Below the pieces are notes generated by a model. The model saw only the letters and a list, made by a program, of their open reading frames with translations. It searched no databases and was not told where the DNA came from. The position numbers and the translations under genes were made by a program. Positions 7,780-13,400 of a DNA stretch of 14,487 nucleotides are shown here, piece by piece. Source of the DNA: F23-B02 sp045601285 (GTDB lineage: Bacteria > Bacillota > Clostridia > Oscillospirales > Oscillospiraceae); NCBI GenBank assembly GCA_045601285.1, contig JAZRZJ010000020.1, positions 1 through 14,487 of the forward strand, in the 5' to 3' direction. The number at the start of each line of letters is the position of its first letter. The stretch's first letter is position 1.

Positions 7780-7810
7780 GAAAAATGGCGGGCAAATTAT
7801 GCCCGCCATA
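7780..7810 (-). terminator. Terminator/attenuator hairpin between rex and mnmE
   Basis: On the leftward transcript, ATGGCGGGCA, a 5-nt loop and TGCCCGCCAT (arms 7800-7809 and 7785-7794), followed by a U run: a perfect 10-bp GC-rich stem 15 bp after the rex stop and about 20 bp before the mnmE start. No convincing promoter lies between it and mnmE, so it may set the ratio of mnmE to rex rather than fully stop transcription. Confidence 0.85.
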
Positions 7811-7824
7811 AATGGTTTTGATAA

Positions 7825-8493
7825 TTACTTGTTGAGTCTTGCAGCTCTTGCAGCCTTCTCGTCAATATCCTCGGCGATGAAGTAGCTGAGGGAAAGCAGT
7901 GAGTCGGAGAAGTGGACGTTCTCAACGATGGTGTTGCTTTCGGGAGCGGTAAGCTCCACATTGGTAAAGTTCCAGATTGCATTAATGCCGTTTTTGGTGA
8001 GCAGCTCAGTGGTGGAAACCGCAAAGGCCTTGGGAACGCAGAGAACTGCGGCATCAATATGGTTCTCTGCAAGGAAGGAGCTAAGCTCCTCAGTGCTGTG
8101 AACGGTGACACCCTCAACCTCTTTGCCGATAATCTCGGGCTTTACGTCGAATGCGGCCTTGAGGTCAAAGCCCCACTGCTTGAAGTTGAAGTTGCACATA
8201 AGAGCGTGGCCGATGTTGCCGACGCCGATTATGATTGCGGTGAAGCCACGGTCCATGCCCAGAATGTTTGCTATTTCGGAACGGAGTGCGGTTACCTTAT
8301 AGCCGTAGCCCTGTTGACCGAATTCTCCAAAGCAGCTGAAGTCCTGACGGATTTGGGAAGGGGTAAGCCCGAGCTGACGTCCCAGCTCACCGGAGGAAAT
8401 GCGGCTGACACCTGCATCGGTAAGCTCGTCAAGCTTGCGCAGGTAGCGGGGAAGACGGCGGATTACGTTATTTGAAACCTTAACTCTTTTCAC
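7825..8493 (-). CDS. rex: Redox-sensing transcriptional repressor Rex
   Basis: A 222-aa repressor that senses the NADH/NAD+ ratio and controls fermentation and respiration genes in Gram-positive bacteria. The N-terminal winged helix (about 1-80) contains RLPRYLRKLDEL (13-24), ISSGELGRQLGLTPSQIRQDFSCFGEFGQQGYGY (32-65). The Rossmann domain has GVGNIGHAL (90-98), with YFIAEDID near the C-terminal domain-swapped helix. The start is GTG at 8493, decided by AAAGGAG at 8502-8508 with an 8-bp gap and by the family N-terminus; an ATG 33 bp upstream overlaps the leader and would put the RBS inside the gene. It diverges from trmB and precedes mnmE. Confidence 0.96.
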   Translation of the reverse strand: MKRVKVSNNVIRRLPRYLRKLDELTDAGVSRISSGELGRQLGLTPSQIRQDFSCFGEFGQQGYGYKVTALRSEIANILGMDRGFTAIIIGVGNIGHALMCNFNFKQWGFDLKAAFDVKPEIIGKEVEGVTVHSTEELSSFLAENHIDAAVLCVPKAFAVSTTELLTKNGINAIWNFTNVELTAPESNTIVENVHFSDSLLSLSYFIAEDIDEKAARAARLNK

Positions 8494-8501
8494 GATAATT
8501 G

Positions 8502-8508
8502 CTCCTTT
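8502..8508 (-). promoter_or_regulatory. RBS that fixes the GTG start of rex
   Basis: AAAGGAG on the minus strand, 8 bp before the GTG at 8491-8493. It argues against the in-frame ATG at 8526. Confidence 0.8.
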
Positions 8509-8552
8509 ATGAATAAAAACACGCATTTTTAGACAATATTCCTATTTTTTGA

Positions 8553-8581
8553 ATTATAGCATGTCATTTTGCCGATTTCAA
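8553..8581 (-). promoter_or_regulatory. Promoter of rex
   Basis: Leftward -35 TTGAAA (8576-8581), a 17-bp spacer and perfect -10 TATAAT (8553-8558). Predicted leader is about 55 nt to the GTG start. Confidence 0.75.
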
Positions 8582-8596
8582 GATAGAATTGACGGA

Positions 8597-8607
8597 TTTG
8601 TCACAAA
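8597..8607. promoter_or_regulatory. Short palindrome between rex and trmB promoters
   Basis: TTTGT-C-ACAAA is a perfect 5-1-5 inverted repeat just upstream of the rex -35 box and about 20 bp upstream of the trmB -35. Its placement suits an operator for the divergent pair, but it does not fit the usual Rex operator (TTGTTAA-N4-TTAACAA-like). It could be chance in an A/T-rich region. Confidence 0.3.
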
Positions 8608-8626
8608 GTCTAAAATTTTTTACTGA

Positions 8627-8655
8627 TTGATGTTTTTATTTAGTTGTGTTATCTT
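8627..8655 (+). promoter_or_regulatory. Possible promoter of the trmB operon
   Basis: -35 TTGATG (8627-8632), a 17-bp spacer and -10 TATCTT (8650-8655). The match is only moderate, but the spacing is right and it lies 35 bp before the chosen trmB start. Confidence 0.4.
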
Positions 8656-8690
8656 GTAATGTAAGAAAAAAGCGGAGTGTGAAGCAAAAA

Positions 8691-9413
8691 ATGAGAATGA
8701 GACACAGACCGAATCTTGCTCCCCGCATGGAAAAATGCTCGTCTGTCCTGGTGCTTCAGCCCAAAGAGCTGAAGGGAAACTGGCGGGCGGAATTTCATGA
8801 TTACGGGCAGCTCTGGCTGGAGATAGGCTGCGGTAAGGGACGCTTTACCGCGGGTACCGCCGAGGCAAATCCCGACACCATGCTGCTTGCCGTAGAAAAG
8901 GTTGCCGACGCCATGATAAAGGGCATGGAGCTTGTCTGCGAAAAGGGCATTGAAAATGTGCGCTTCATGGAAATTGATGCGCTTGAGCTCCGGGAAATGT
9001 TTGAGCAGGGCGAGGTGGAGCGCATTTTCCTCAACTTCTGCGATCCCTGGCCTAAAAGCCGCGATGCAAAGCATCGCCTCACCGCACCGGGCTTCCTTCG
9101 CAGCTATGCGGATATTCTTTCCGACGGCGGCGAGATCCATTTCAAAACCGATAACCGTCCGCTTTTCGACTGGTCGCTGGAGCAGCTTTCCGCAGAGGGC
9201 TGGGAGCTCCGCGAGGTCACGAATGATCTGCACGAAAAGGGCCCTGTGGGAATTATGACCGATTACGAGGCAAAATTTCACGCCCAGGGCATGCCCATAA
9301 ACCGCCTTGTAGCCGTTAAAACGGAAAAAACCAAGTCGGGAAAGGACGGCGTGCCGCCCAGACTTTATGACTCCGCGCTCAGCGATGCAAGGGGAAAGGA
9401 CCAGAAACCATGA
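8691..9413 (+). CDS. trmB: tRNA (guanine-N7-)-methyltransferase TrmB
   Basis: A 240-aa SAM-dependent enzyme that methylates N7 of G46 in the tRNA variable loop. The N-terminus MRMRHRPNLAPRM is typical of Firmicutes TrmB. EIGCGKGRF (44-52) is the SAM-binding motif I; NFCDPWPKSRDAKHRL (115-130) is the TrmB signature; HFKTDN (150-155) and TDYEAKF (190-196) follow. The C-terminal 30 residues are Lys/Asp-rich and extend a little past the usual end. The ATG at 8691 is chosen from the family N-terminus; GGAG at 8674-8677 is 13 bp away, longer than ideal, and an in-frame GTG at 8679 is too close to it. First gene of trmB-xth-dus, overlapping xth by 4 bp (ATGA). Confidence 0.95.
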   Translation: MRMRHRPNLAPRMEKCSSVLVLQPKELKGNWRAEFHDYGQLWLEIGCGKGRFTAGTAEANPDTMLLAVEKVADAMIKGMELVCEKGIENVRFMEIDALELREMFEQGEVERIFLNFCDPWPKSRDAKHRLTAPGFLRSYADILSDGGEIHFKTDNRPLFDWSLEQLSAEGWELREVTNDLHEKGPVGIMTDYEAKFHAQGMPINRLVAVKTEKTKSGKDGVPPRLYDSALSDARGKDQKP

Positions 9414-10165
9414 GATTTATCAGCTGGAATGTAAACGGTCTGCGTGCCGCACAGAAAAAAGGCTTTGAGGAAAGCTTCTGGGCGCTGGACGCGGATTTCT
9501 TCTGCCTTCAGGAAACCAAGCTTCAGGAGGGGCAGATCGAGCTTGACCTGCCCGGCTATGAAAGCTACTGGTGCTATGCCGACAAGAAGGGCTATTCGGG
9601 TACTGCCATATTTACAAAGCATACCCCGCTGAGCGTTAATTATAACATCGGCATTGAGGAGCATGACCATGAGGGACGCGCCGTAACCCTTGAATATGAG
9701 GACTTTTTCCTTGTGTGCGTCTATACTCCCAATGCTCAGGACGGACTTAAGCGCATTGACTACCGCATGAGCTGGGAGGACGCCTTCCGTGACTATCTCT
9801 GCGGTCTTGACGCAAAAAAGCCCGTCATCGTCTGCGGTGATATGAACGTTGCCCATGAGGAGATCGACCTTAAAAATCCCAACACAAACCATGGCAACCC
9901 GGGCTTTTCCGACGAGGAGCGCGGCAAGCTTACCGAGCTTCTGGAGGCGGGCTTTACGGACTCTTTCCGCTTCCTTTATCCCGACAGACGCGATGCGTAC
10001 TCCTGGTGGAGCTACCGCGCCGCCGCAAGAGAGCGCAACGTTGGCTGGCGCATTGACTATTTCCTGGTGTCCGACAGACTCCGCGATAATATTAAGGACG
10101 CCTATATATTCCCCGAAATCACGGGCTCCGACCACTGCCCCGTAGGACTTGATCTGTTATGGTAA
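9410..10165 (+). CDS. xth: Exodeoxyribonuclease III (AP endonuclease, XthA/ExoA type)
   Basis: A 251-aa Mg-dependent base-excision-repair nuclease that cuts 5' to abasic sites and has 3' exonuclease activity. The endonuclease/exonuclease/phosphatase fold is complete: ISWNVNGLRA (4-13, N7), CLQETKLQ (32-39, metal-binding E35), VYTPNAQ (104-110, Y105), GDMNVAH (143-149, D144/N146), YSWWSYR (197-203), WRIDYFLVS (213-221, D216) and GSDHCPV (239-245, catalytic D241/H242). Length matches the family. GGGGAAAGGA at 9391-9400 is a good RBS. ATGA overlap with trmB and a 7-bp overlap with dus indicate one transcript; I infer no functional link to the tRNA enzymes beyond co-transcription. Confidence 0.97.
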   Translation: MRFISWNVNGLRAAQKKGFEESFWALDADFFCLQETKLQEGQIELDLPGYESYWCYADKKGYSGTAIFTKHTPLSVNYNIGIEEHDHEGRAVTLEYEDFFLVCVYTPNAQDGLKRIDYRMSWEDAFRDYLCGLDAKKPVIVCGDMNVAHEEIDLKNPNTNHGNPGFSDEERGKLTELLEAGFTDSFRFLYPDRRDAYSWWSYRAAARERNVGWRIDYFLVSDRLRDNIKDAYIFPEITGSDHCPVGLDLLW

Positions 10166-11130
10166 AGATAGGCAACGTAGAAATAAACGGACACATGACC
10201 CTTGCGCCCATGGCGGGAGTCAGCGACTTTGCATTCCGCGTTATCTGTGCGGAAATGGGCGCGGCGCTGACAACCACGGAGATGGTGAGCGCAAAGGCCC
10301 TTGTATATAAGGACGAAAAAACAAAAGCTCTGCTGTACAATCCGCCCCGATGCCACCCTGCGTCCGCTCAGATTTTCGGTCATGAGCCCGAGGTCATGGC
10401 GGAGGCGGCACCCATGGCGATTGAGTATTCGGGGGCGGAAATCCTCGATATCAACATGGGCTGTCCCGTGGGGAAAATCGTGAAAAGCGGCGACGGCTCG
10501 GCGCTCATGCGAGACCCCGAGCTTGCGGGCAGAATCATCGAGGCCTGCGTTAAAACTGCGGGCGTTCCCGTAACGGTGAAATTCCGCAAGGGCTTTGACA
10601 ACGGCTGTGTCAATGCCGTTGAATTTGCTCAGATGGCAGAGCAGGCGGGTGCCTCCGCAATCGCCGTTCACGGCAGGACAAGAGCGCAGATGTACGGCGG
10701 CAGGGCGGACTGGGACATTATCCGCGATGTAAAGAATGCCGTGAGTATTCCCGTCATTGCCAACGGAGATATTTTTACGCCCGAGGACGCGGCGCATATC
10801 CTGCGCTATACGGGCGCGGATCTGTGCATGGCGGGACGCGGTACCTTCGGATACCCGTGGATTTTCCCCCAGACCAACGCGCTGCTTGAGGGCAGGGACG
10901 TGCCCGAGCTGCCGCCGCTTTCGGAGAGGATAGATGTTGCGGTGCGGCAGACGGAGATGTATGCGGAAAAATTCGGCGAGCGTCTTGCCTGCCTTGAGGC
11001 GCGGCATCAGATTCCCTGGTATCTCAAGGGGGTTGCCCGTGCGGGATACTACAAGCAGCAGCTTGTGAGGGTGGAAACCCTTGAGGAGCTGTACAAAATA
11101 GTTCACGGCATAAAAAGAGATCTGATATAA
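10159..11130 (+). CDS. dus: tRNA-dihydrouridine synthase (DusB-like)
   Basis: A 323-aa FMN- and NADPH-dependent enzyme that reduces uridine to dihydrouridine in the tRNA D-loop. TIM-barrel signatures: LAPMAGVSDFAFR (15-27), FMN-site and catalytic region DINMGCPVGKIVKSGDGSALM (97-117) with the catalytic cysteine C102, VTVKFRKGF (139-147) with K141, AVHGRTRAQMYGG (169-181) with H171, IANGDI and MAGRGTFGYPWIF downstream, then the helical tRNA-binding domain. The pattern resembles the DusB branch; the exact target uridine is not certain. The start overlaps the xth stop by 7 bp and the RBS is weak, so translational coupling is likely. The stop lies in the A run of the following terminator. Confidence 0.95.
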   Translation: MVKIGNVEINGHMTLAPMAGVSDFAFRVICAEMGAALTTTEMVSAKALVYKDEKTKALLYNPPRCHPASAQIFGHEPEVMAEAAPMAIEYSGAEILDINMGCPVGKIVKSGDGSALMRDPELAGRIIEACVKTAGVPVTVKFRKGFDNGCVNAVEFAQMAEQAGASAIAVHGRTRAQMYGGRADWDIIRDVKNAVSIPVIANGDIFTPEDAAHILRYTGADLCMAGRGTFGYPWIFPQTNALLEGRDVPELPPLSERIDVAVRQTEMYAEKFGERLACLEARHQIPWYLKGVARAGYYKQQLVRVETLEELYKIVHGIKRDLI

Positions 11131-11160
11131 AAAACAGGCACTGCAGTGCCTGTTTTTTTA
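11129..11160 (+). terminator. Terminator of the trmB-xth-dus operon
   Basis: A perfect palindrome of 15-base half-sites (11129-11143 and 11144-11158) centred on CACTGCAGTG, with an A run on one side and a T run on the other. ACAGGCAC/GTGCCTGT form the stem. Being symmetric it could work in both directions. Confidence 0.9.
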
Positions 11161-11275
11161 TCTTCTGCATATTGCTATAACGATTTTTATAACAGTAAGT
11201 AATATTTGTTCTTGCGTTTGAGTTATATATTTAAAAATTAATGATGAAATATATGTAAAATGTATGAAATAATGG

Positions 11276-11303
11276 TTGACATTTACATAATATGGAGTAA
11301 AAT
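11276..11303 (+). promoter_or_regulatory. Promoter of the SGNH hydrolase gene
   Basis: Perfect -35 TTGACA (11276-11281), 16-bp spacer, -10 TAAAAT (11298-11303). An alternative pair, TTTACA (11282-11287) with TATACT (11306-11311) and an 18-bp spacer, overlaps it; either puts the start of transcription near 11310-11318. Confidence 0.7.
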
Positions 11304-11327
11304 ATTATACTTAGGGTGTATAAGTTT

Positions 11328-11388
11328 TTTCCTGCGGGAAAGATCGGCTGCTGCACGCAGGAAAGCTGAACCGGCTTTGCCTGAACGG
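11328..11388 (+). ncRNA. Structured 5' leader element, unassigned
   Basis: The predicted leader folds: TTTCCTGCG (11328-11336) pairs with CGCAGGAAA (11356-11364), a 9-bp stem with a 19-nt loop, and AAAGC (11362-11366) can pair with GCTTT (11374-11378), sharing bases with the first stem so that the two are partly exclusive. CTGAACCGG (11366-11374) is repeated as CTGAACGG (11381-11388). The element is GC-rich in an A/T-rich surround. I compared it from memory with c-di-GMP, c-di-AMP, SAM, guanidine, ZTP and T-box leaders and found no match. No terminator follows, so any control would act on translation or mRNA stability. Confidence 0.4.
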
Positions 11389-11442
11389 AAATTAAATTTT
11401 TGAAAAATAAAATTAAATATAAATAACTGAAAGGGAAAAAAC

Positions 11443-12738
11443 ATGAAAAAATCAAGAAGAATCATTTGTATGCTGCTTGCAGTACTCATGCTGACAAGCG
11501 TCCTCAGTGTTTCCGCGTTTGCAAAGACCATATCGGCCAACGTGAGACAGTACAACTACTACACCGTTCTGGGCGACAGTATCGCCGCGGGCTTCGGACT
11601 TGATGAATACCACTCCATCGGCGGCGGCTATATGCACGACGGTGAACGCATCCCCGGCAGCTATCCCGACCTTGTTGCCGATGCTGTGGGCGCAACAACG
11701 GTAGATATCCGCTCCCACTGCGGCTGGCGTACCACCGAGTTCCTGCGTGAGATGGAGTATGACGGCTTTGAATGGGACGTTGACGAGTATGCCGCCTTCT
11801 GCAGCAGCGACTTTCTGCGTACCTCTCTCGGCGTCATCAGCGAAGACAATCTGGTGGGCGAGAAAGACCGTATGACCGACGGCATCACCAAAGCCGACCT
11901 TATAACCATGCAGTACGGCGCCAACGACGTATTCTCCTACGCCATGAACGCCGTCCTCGGCAAATTCGGCGATGTCCTGGGCGTTGTTTCCGGTCTGACC
12001 TCCGTTGCCTCCGTTGAGGACTTCAACAAGGCGGTCGCCGCCCTCTTTGAGCTCAGCAGCGAGAGCATGATCCGCGGCATCATCGGCGAGCTCGTCAACT
12101 GCATGGAGACCGGCTTTGCGATGTACAAGAAGAACCTCCCGAAGGTCATGGAGACCATCCGCGGTCTGAACTCAAATGCCGACGTTCTGATCCTCGGTGT
12201 TTCCAGCCCCATGCATCTGGCGGACAGCAACGTGCTGCTTGAGTCCCTGTATCTGCCCACGGATCTCCTCGTTGACCGCATGAACACCTACACCAAGCAG
12301 GTCTGCAAGGACTACGGCTGCACCTACGTCGAAATGGGCGACACCGAGTACTACGGCCTTGACCTCAACGGCAACCTCTGGAACTTCCTCAAGATGGTGC
12401 ACCCCAACGAGGCCGGTCACCGGTACATGGCCGATCAGATCCTTGATGTGCTCCATGCTCTGAACAGCGCCCCCGCCGTCACCGGCCGCTACTCCAGCAT
12501 CATCAAGAGAAACACCCTCAACTGGACTCCCGTGGACGGTGCTGTCCGCTACAACATCTACCGCTCCACCTGCGAGAACGGTACATACCTCTTCGTGGGC
12601 ACCGCCACCGGCGACATCTTCTATGACTATCTGACCCTCCCCGGCATCACCTATTACTACAAGGTCACTGCCGTGTTCGACACCTTCGGCAAGCTCGCGT
12701 CTCCGATGAGCGATCCCGTGGCCTTGAAAGCAAAATAA
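11443..12738 (+). CDS. Secreted SGNH/GDSL hydrolase with fibronectin type III-like domain
   Basis: A 431-aa exported protein. The signal peptide has KKSRR, a hydrophobic core (8-25) and likely cleavage after AFA (25-27). The SGNH hydrolase domain (about 38-342) has block I LGDSIAAGFG (43-52) with nucleophile S46, block III QYGANDVF (157-164) with G159 and N161, and block V VHPNEAGH (319-326) with H320. The usual Asp three residues before this His is K317, so the acid of the triad is missing or elsewhere. Residues about 345-431 resemble a fibronectin III domain (LNWTPVDGAVRYNIYRS, TYYYKVTAV), often a spacer or carbohydrate-binding partner in secreted enzymes. No anchor is seen, so it is probably released. 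The substrate is unknown; a polysaccharide or peptidoglycan acyl ester is a guess. AAGGG lies before the ATG. No terminator follows. Codons end in C more often than in the core genes. Confidence 0.9.
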   Translation: MKKSRRIICMLLAVLMLTSVLSVSAFAKTISANVRQYNYYTVLGDSIAAGFGLDEYHSIGGGYMHDGERIPGSYPDLVADAVGATTVDIRSHCGWRTTEFLREMEYDGFEWDVDEYAAFCSSDFLRTSLGVISEDNLVGEKDRMTDGITKADLITMQYGANDVFSYAMNAVLGKFGDVLGVVSGLTSVASVEDFNKAVAALFELSSESMIRGIIGELVNCMETGFAMYKKNLPKVMETIRGLNSNADVLILGVSSPMHLADSNVLLESLYLPTDLLVDRMNTYTKQVCKDYGCTYVEMGDTEYYGLDLNGNLWNFLKMVHPNEAGHRYMADQILDVLHALNSAPAVTGRYSSIIKRNTLNWTPVDGAVRYNIYRSTCENGTYLFVGTATGDIFYDYLTLPGITYYYKVTAVFDTFGKLASPMSDPVALKAK

Positions 12739-12742
12739 TCTG

Positions 12743-12771
12743 TTGCAAACGGGCGGGAATCAGGGTATAAT
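12743..12771 (+). promoter_or_regulatory. Promoter of the 125-aa protein gene
   Basis: -35 TTGCAA (12743-12748), a 17-bp spacer and perfect -10 TATAAT (12766-12771), starting 4 bp after the SGNH gene stop. Predicted leader is about 26 nt. The gene may also be reached by read-through, since no terminator separates the two. Confidence 0.75.
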
Positions 12772-12803
12772 GAGCCCATAAGACTAAAATTCGGAGGTTT
12801 CCC

Positions 12804-13181
12804 ATGGTAACATTCAGACTTATGGAAAAGAGCGATGAAAAGCTCGTTTACCGCTATTTCCCTCTCGGCAAGGCAGAGCACGGCTACGGCATCATCGAGG
12901 TCGACCGCATCGCCGGACGCATCGACGTCAAGCAGCTCGCTCCAGACGATAAGATCAGCCGCCACCACATTGATGAGCGCAAGCAGATCCGCGACGCCAT
13001 CGCCAGAATGCGCATGACCGAGCAGCTTCCCGAGCTCACCCCGGAGGAGGAGGAGCAGCTCGTCGGCGCCGCCGAGTATAAGTACTCCACCGTCTTTGCC
13101 GACCACGCTGTGCAGAAGATCGTCGAGGCCTATAACAAGGGCGAGATCATCGAAAACGGTCAGGCCGTGTGGGAGCAATAA
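12804..13181 (+). CDS. Conserved-looking protein of unknown function, 125 aa
   Basis: I do not recognise the family. The product is soluble, with no signal peptide or membrane segment. The N-terminal half (MVTFRLMEK, YRYFPLGKAEHGYGIIEVDR, GRIDVKQLAPDD) reads as short beta strands. The middle (HHIDERKQIRDAIARMRM) and C-terminal half (about 78-125) are helical and charged, with an acidic turn LTPEEEEQL (77-85). A trailing KIVEAYNKGEIIENGQAVWE looks like a compact helix-turn end. There are no cysteines and no evident catalytic motif. GGAGG at 12793-12797 is 6 bp before the ATG at 12804. Its own near-consensus promoter and the shared bidirectional terminator make it a single-gene unit. C-ending codons dominate, as in the SGNH gene. 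A small adaptor or regulator is possible but unsupported. Confidence 0.85.
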   Translation: MVTFRLMEKSDEKLVYRYFPLGKAEHGYGIIEVDRIAGRIDVKQLAPDDKISRHHIDERKQIRDAIARMRMTEQLPELTPEEEEQLVGAAEYKYSTVFADHAVQKIVEAYNKGEIIENGQAVWEQ

Positions 13182-13187
13182 TGGCTT

Positions 13188-13215
13188 GTAGCTTGCAGCA
13201 AGTAGCTGGCAGCGG
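13188..13215. repeat. Imperfect 14-bp tandem repeat
   Basis: GTAGCTTGCAGCAA (13188-13201) followed directly by GTAGCTGGCAGCGG (13202-13215), 11 of 14 identical. It lies just after the stop of the 125-aa gene and before the terminator; no function is evident. Confidence 0.6.
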
Positions 13216-13224
13216 ACAGAATTG

Positions 13225-13263
13225 AAAAAACAGCGTCAGTCAAAACAAACTGACGCTGTTTTT
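13225..13263. terminator. Bidirectional terminator between convergent units
   Basis: AAAAAACAGCGTCAGT (13225-13240), an 8-nt loop CAAAACAA and ACTGACGCTGTTTTT (13249-13263). The 10-bp core stem plus A/T runs gives a stem and U-tract on both strands, ending the rightward 125-aa gene and the leftward membrane-protein unit. Confidence 0.92.
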
Positions 13264-13277
13264 CTGTTGTGAGCTGC

Positions 13278-13385
13278 TTACTTTTTCAGGAAGTCCCTGA
13301 ATGCCACCGCGACGGCGGCGAGGTCGATGACTGTGGCGGCGATCAGAACGATCAGTGCGCCGGTGCTGCTTGCAATACTCATCAT
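13278..13385 (-). CDS. 35-aa single-helix membrane microprotein
   Basis: A short gene that standard length cut-offs miss. It encodes MMSIASSTGALIVLIAATVI, then DLAAVAVAFRDFLKK. Residues 9-29 form one hydrophobic helix with a buried aspartate D21; the C-terminal RDFLKK is basic, which suggests an N-out, C-in orientation. A near-ideal RBS AAGGAGG (13394-13400) lies 8 bp before the ATG at 13385 and overlaps the stop codon (13399-13401) of the six-helix membrane protein gene, so translation is probably coupled. The stop is followed by the bidirectional terminator. The start could also be the second ATG. Functions consistent with the layout are an accessory subunit of the upstream protein (as CydX or KdpF are for their complexes) or a small regulatory or toxic peptide; neither is shown. 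I recognise no family. Confidence 0.75.
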   Translation of the reverse strand: MMSIASSTGALIVLIAATVIDLAAVAVAFRDFLKK

Positions 13386-13393
13386 AGTTTTTT

Positions 13394-13400
13394 CCTCCTT
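13394..13400 (-). promoter_or_regulatory. RBS of the microprotein, overlapping the upstream stop
   Basis: AAGGAGG on the minus strand, 8 bp ahead of the ATG. It shares bases with the TAA (13399-13401) of the preceding gene. It is the main evidence that the 35-codon frame is translated. Confidence 0.85.

Larger units (their letters stand above)
11131..11442. other. A/T-rich intergenic region with promoter and structured leader
   Basis: 312 bp without a gene. It holds the dus terminator (to 11160), a very A/T-rich stretch (11161-11275) where I see nothing definite, a near-consensus promoter (11276-11303), and a leader of about 130 nt with a GC-rich folded part (11328-11388) followed by an A-rich unstructured run into the RBS of the SGNH hydrolase gene. 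Confidence 0.8.

Noticed and set aside
7763..7795. Upstream in-frame ATG for mnmE
   Set aside because: It lies at the rex-mnmE hairpin, without an RBS. MSDTIAAIST at 7762 is the family start and has AAAGGAC upstream.
8597..8607. Rex operator for autoregulation
   Set aside because: The palindrome has the wrong spacing and half-sites for the TTGTTAA-N4-TTAACAA-like Rex site. It is kept only as an unassigned palindrome.
8646..8690. Upstream in-frame ATG for trmB
   Set aside because: It overlaps the predicted -10 region, lacks an RBS, and adds residues not found at the canonical MRMRH N-terminus.
11328..11388. A c-di-GMP (GEMM) or c-di-AMP (ydaO) riboswitch
   Set aside because: There are short look-alike pieces (CACGCAGG, GGCTTTGCCT), but the conserved core and helix order of these classes are not present.
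13188..13215. Start of a CRISPR or longer tandem array
   Set aside because: There are only two imperfect 14-bp copies with no spacers; no array continues.
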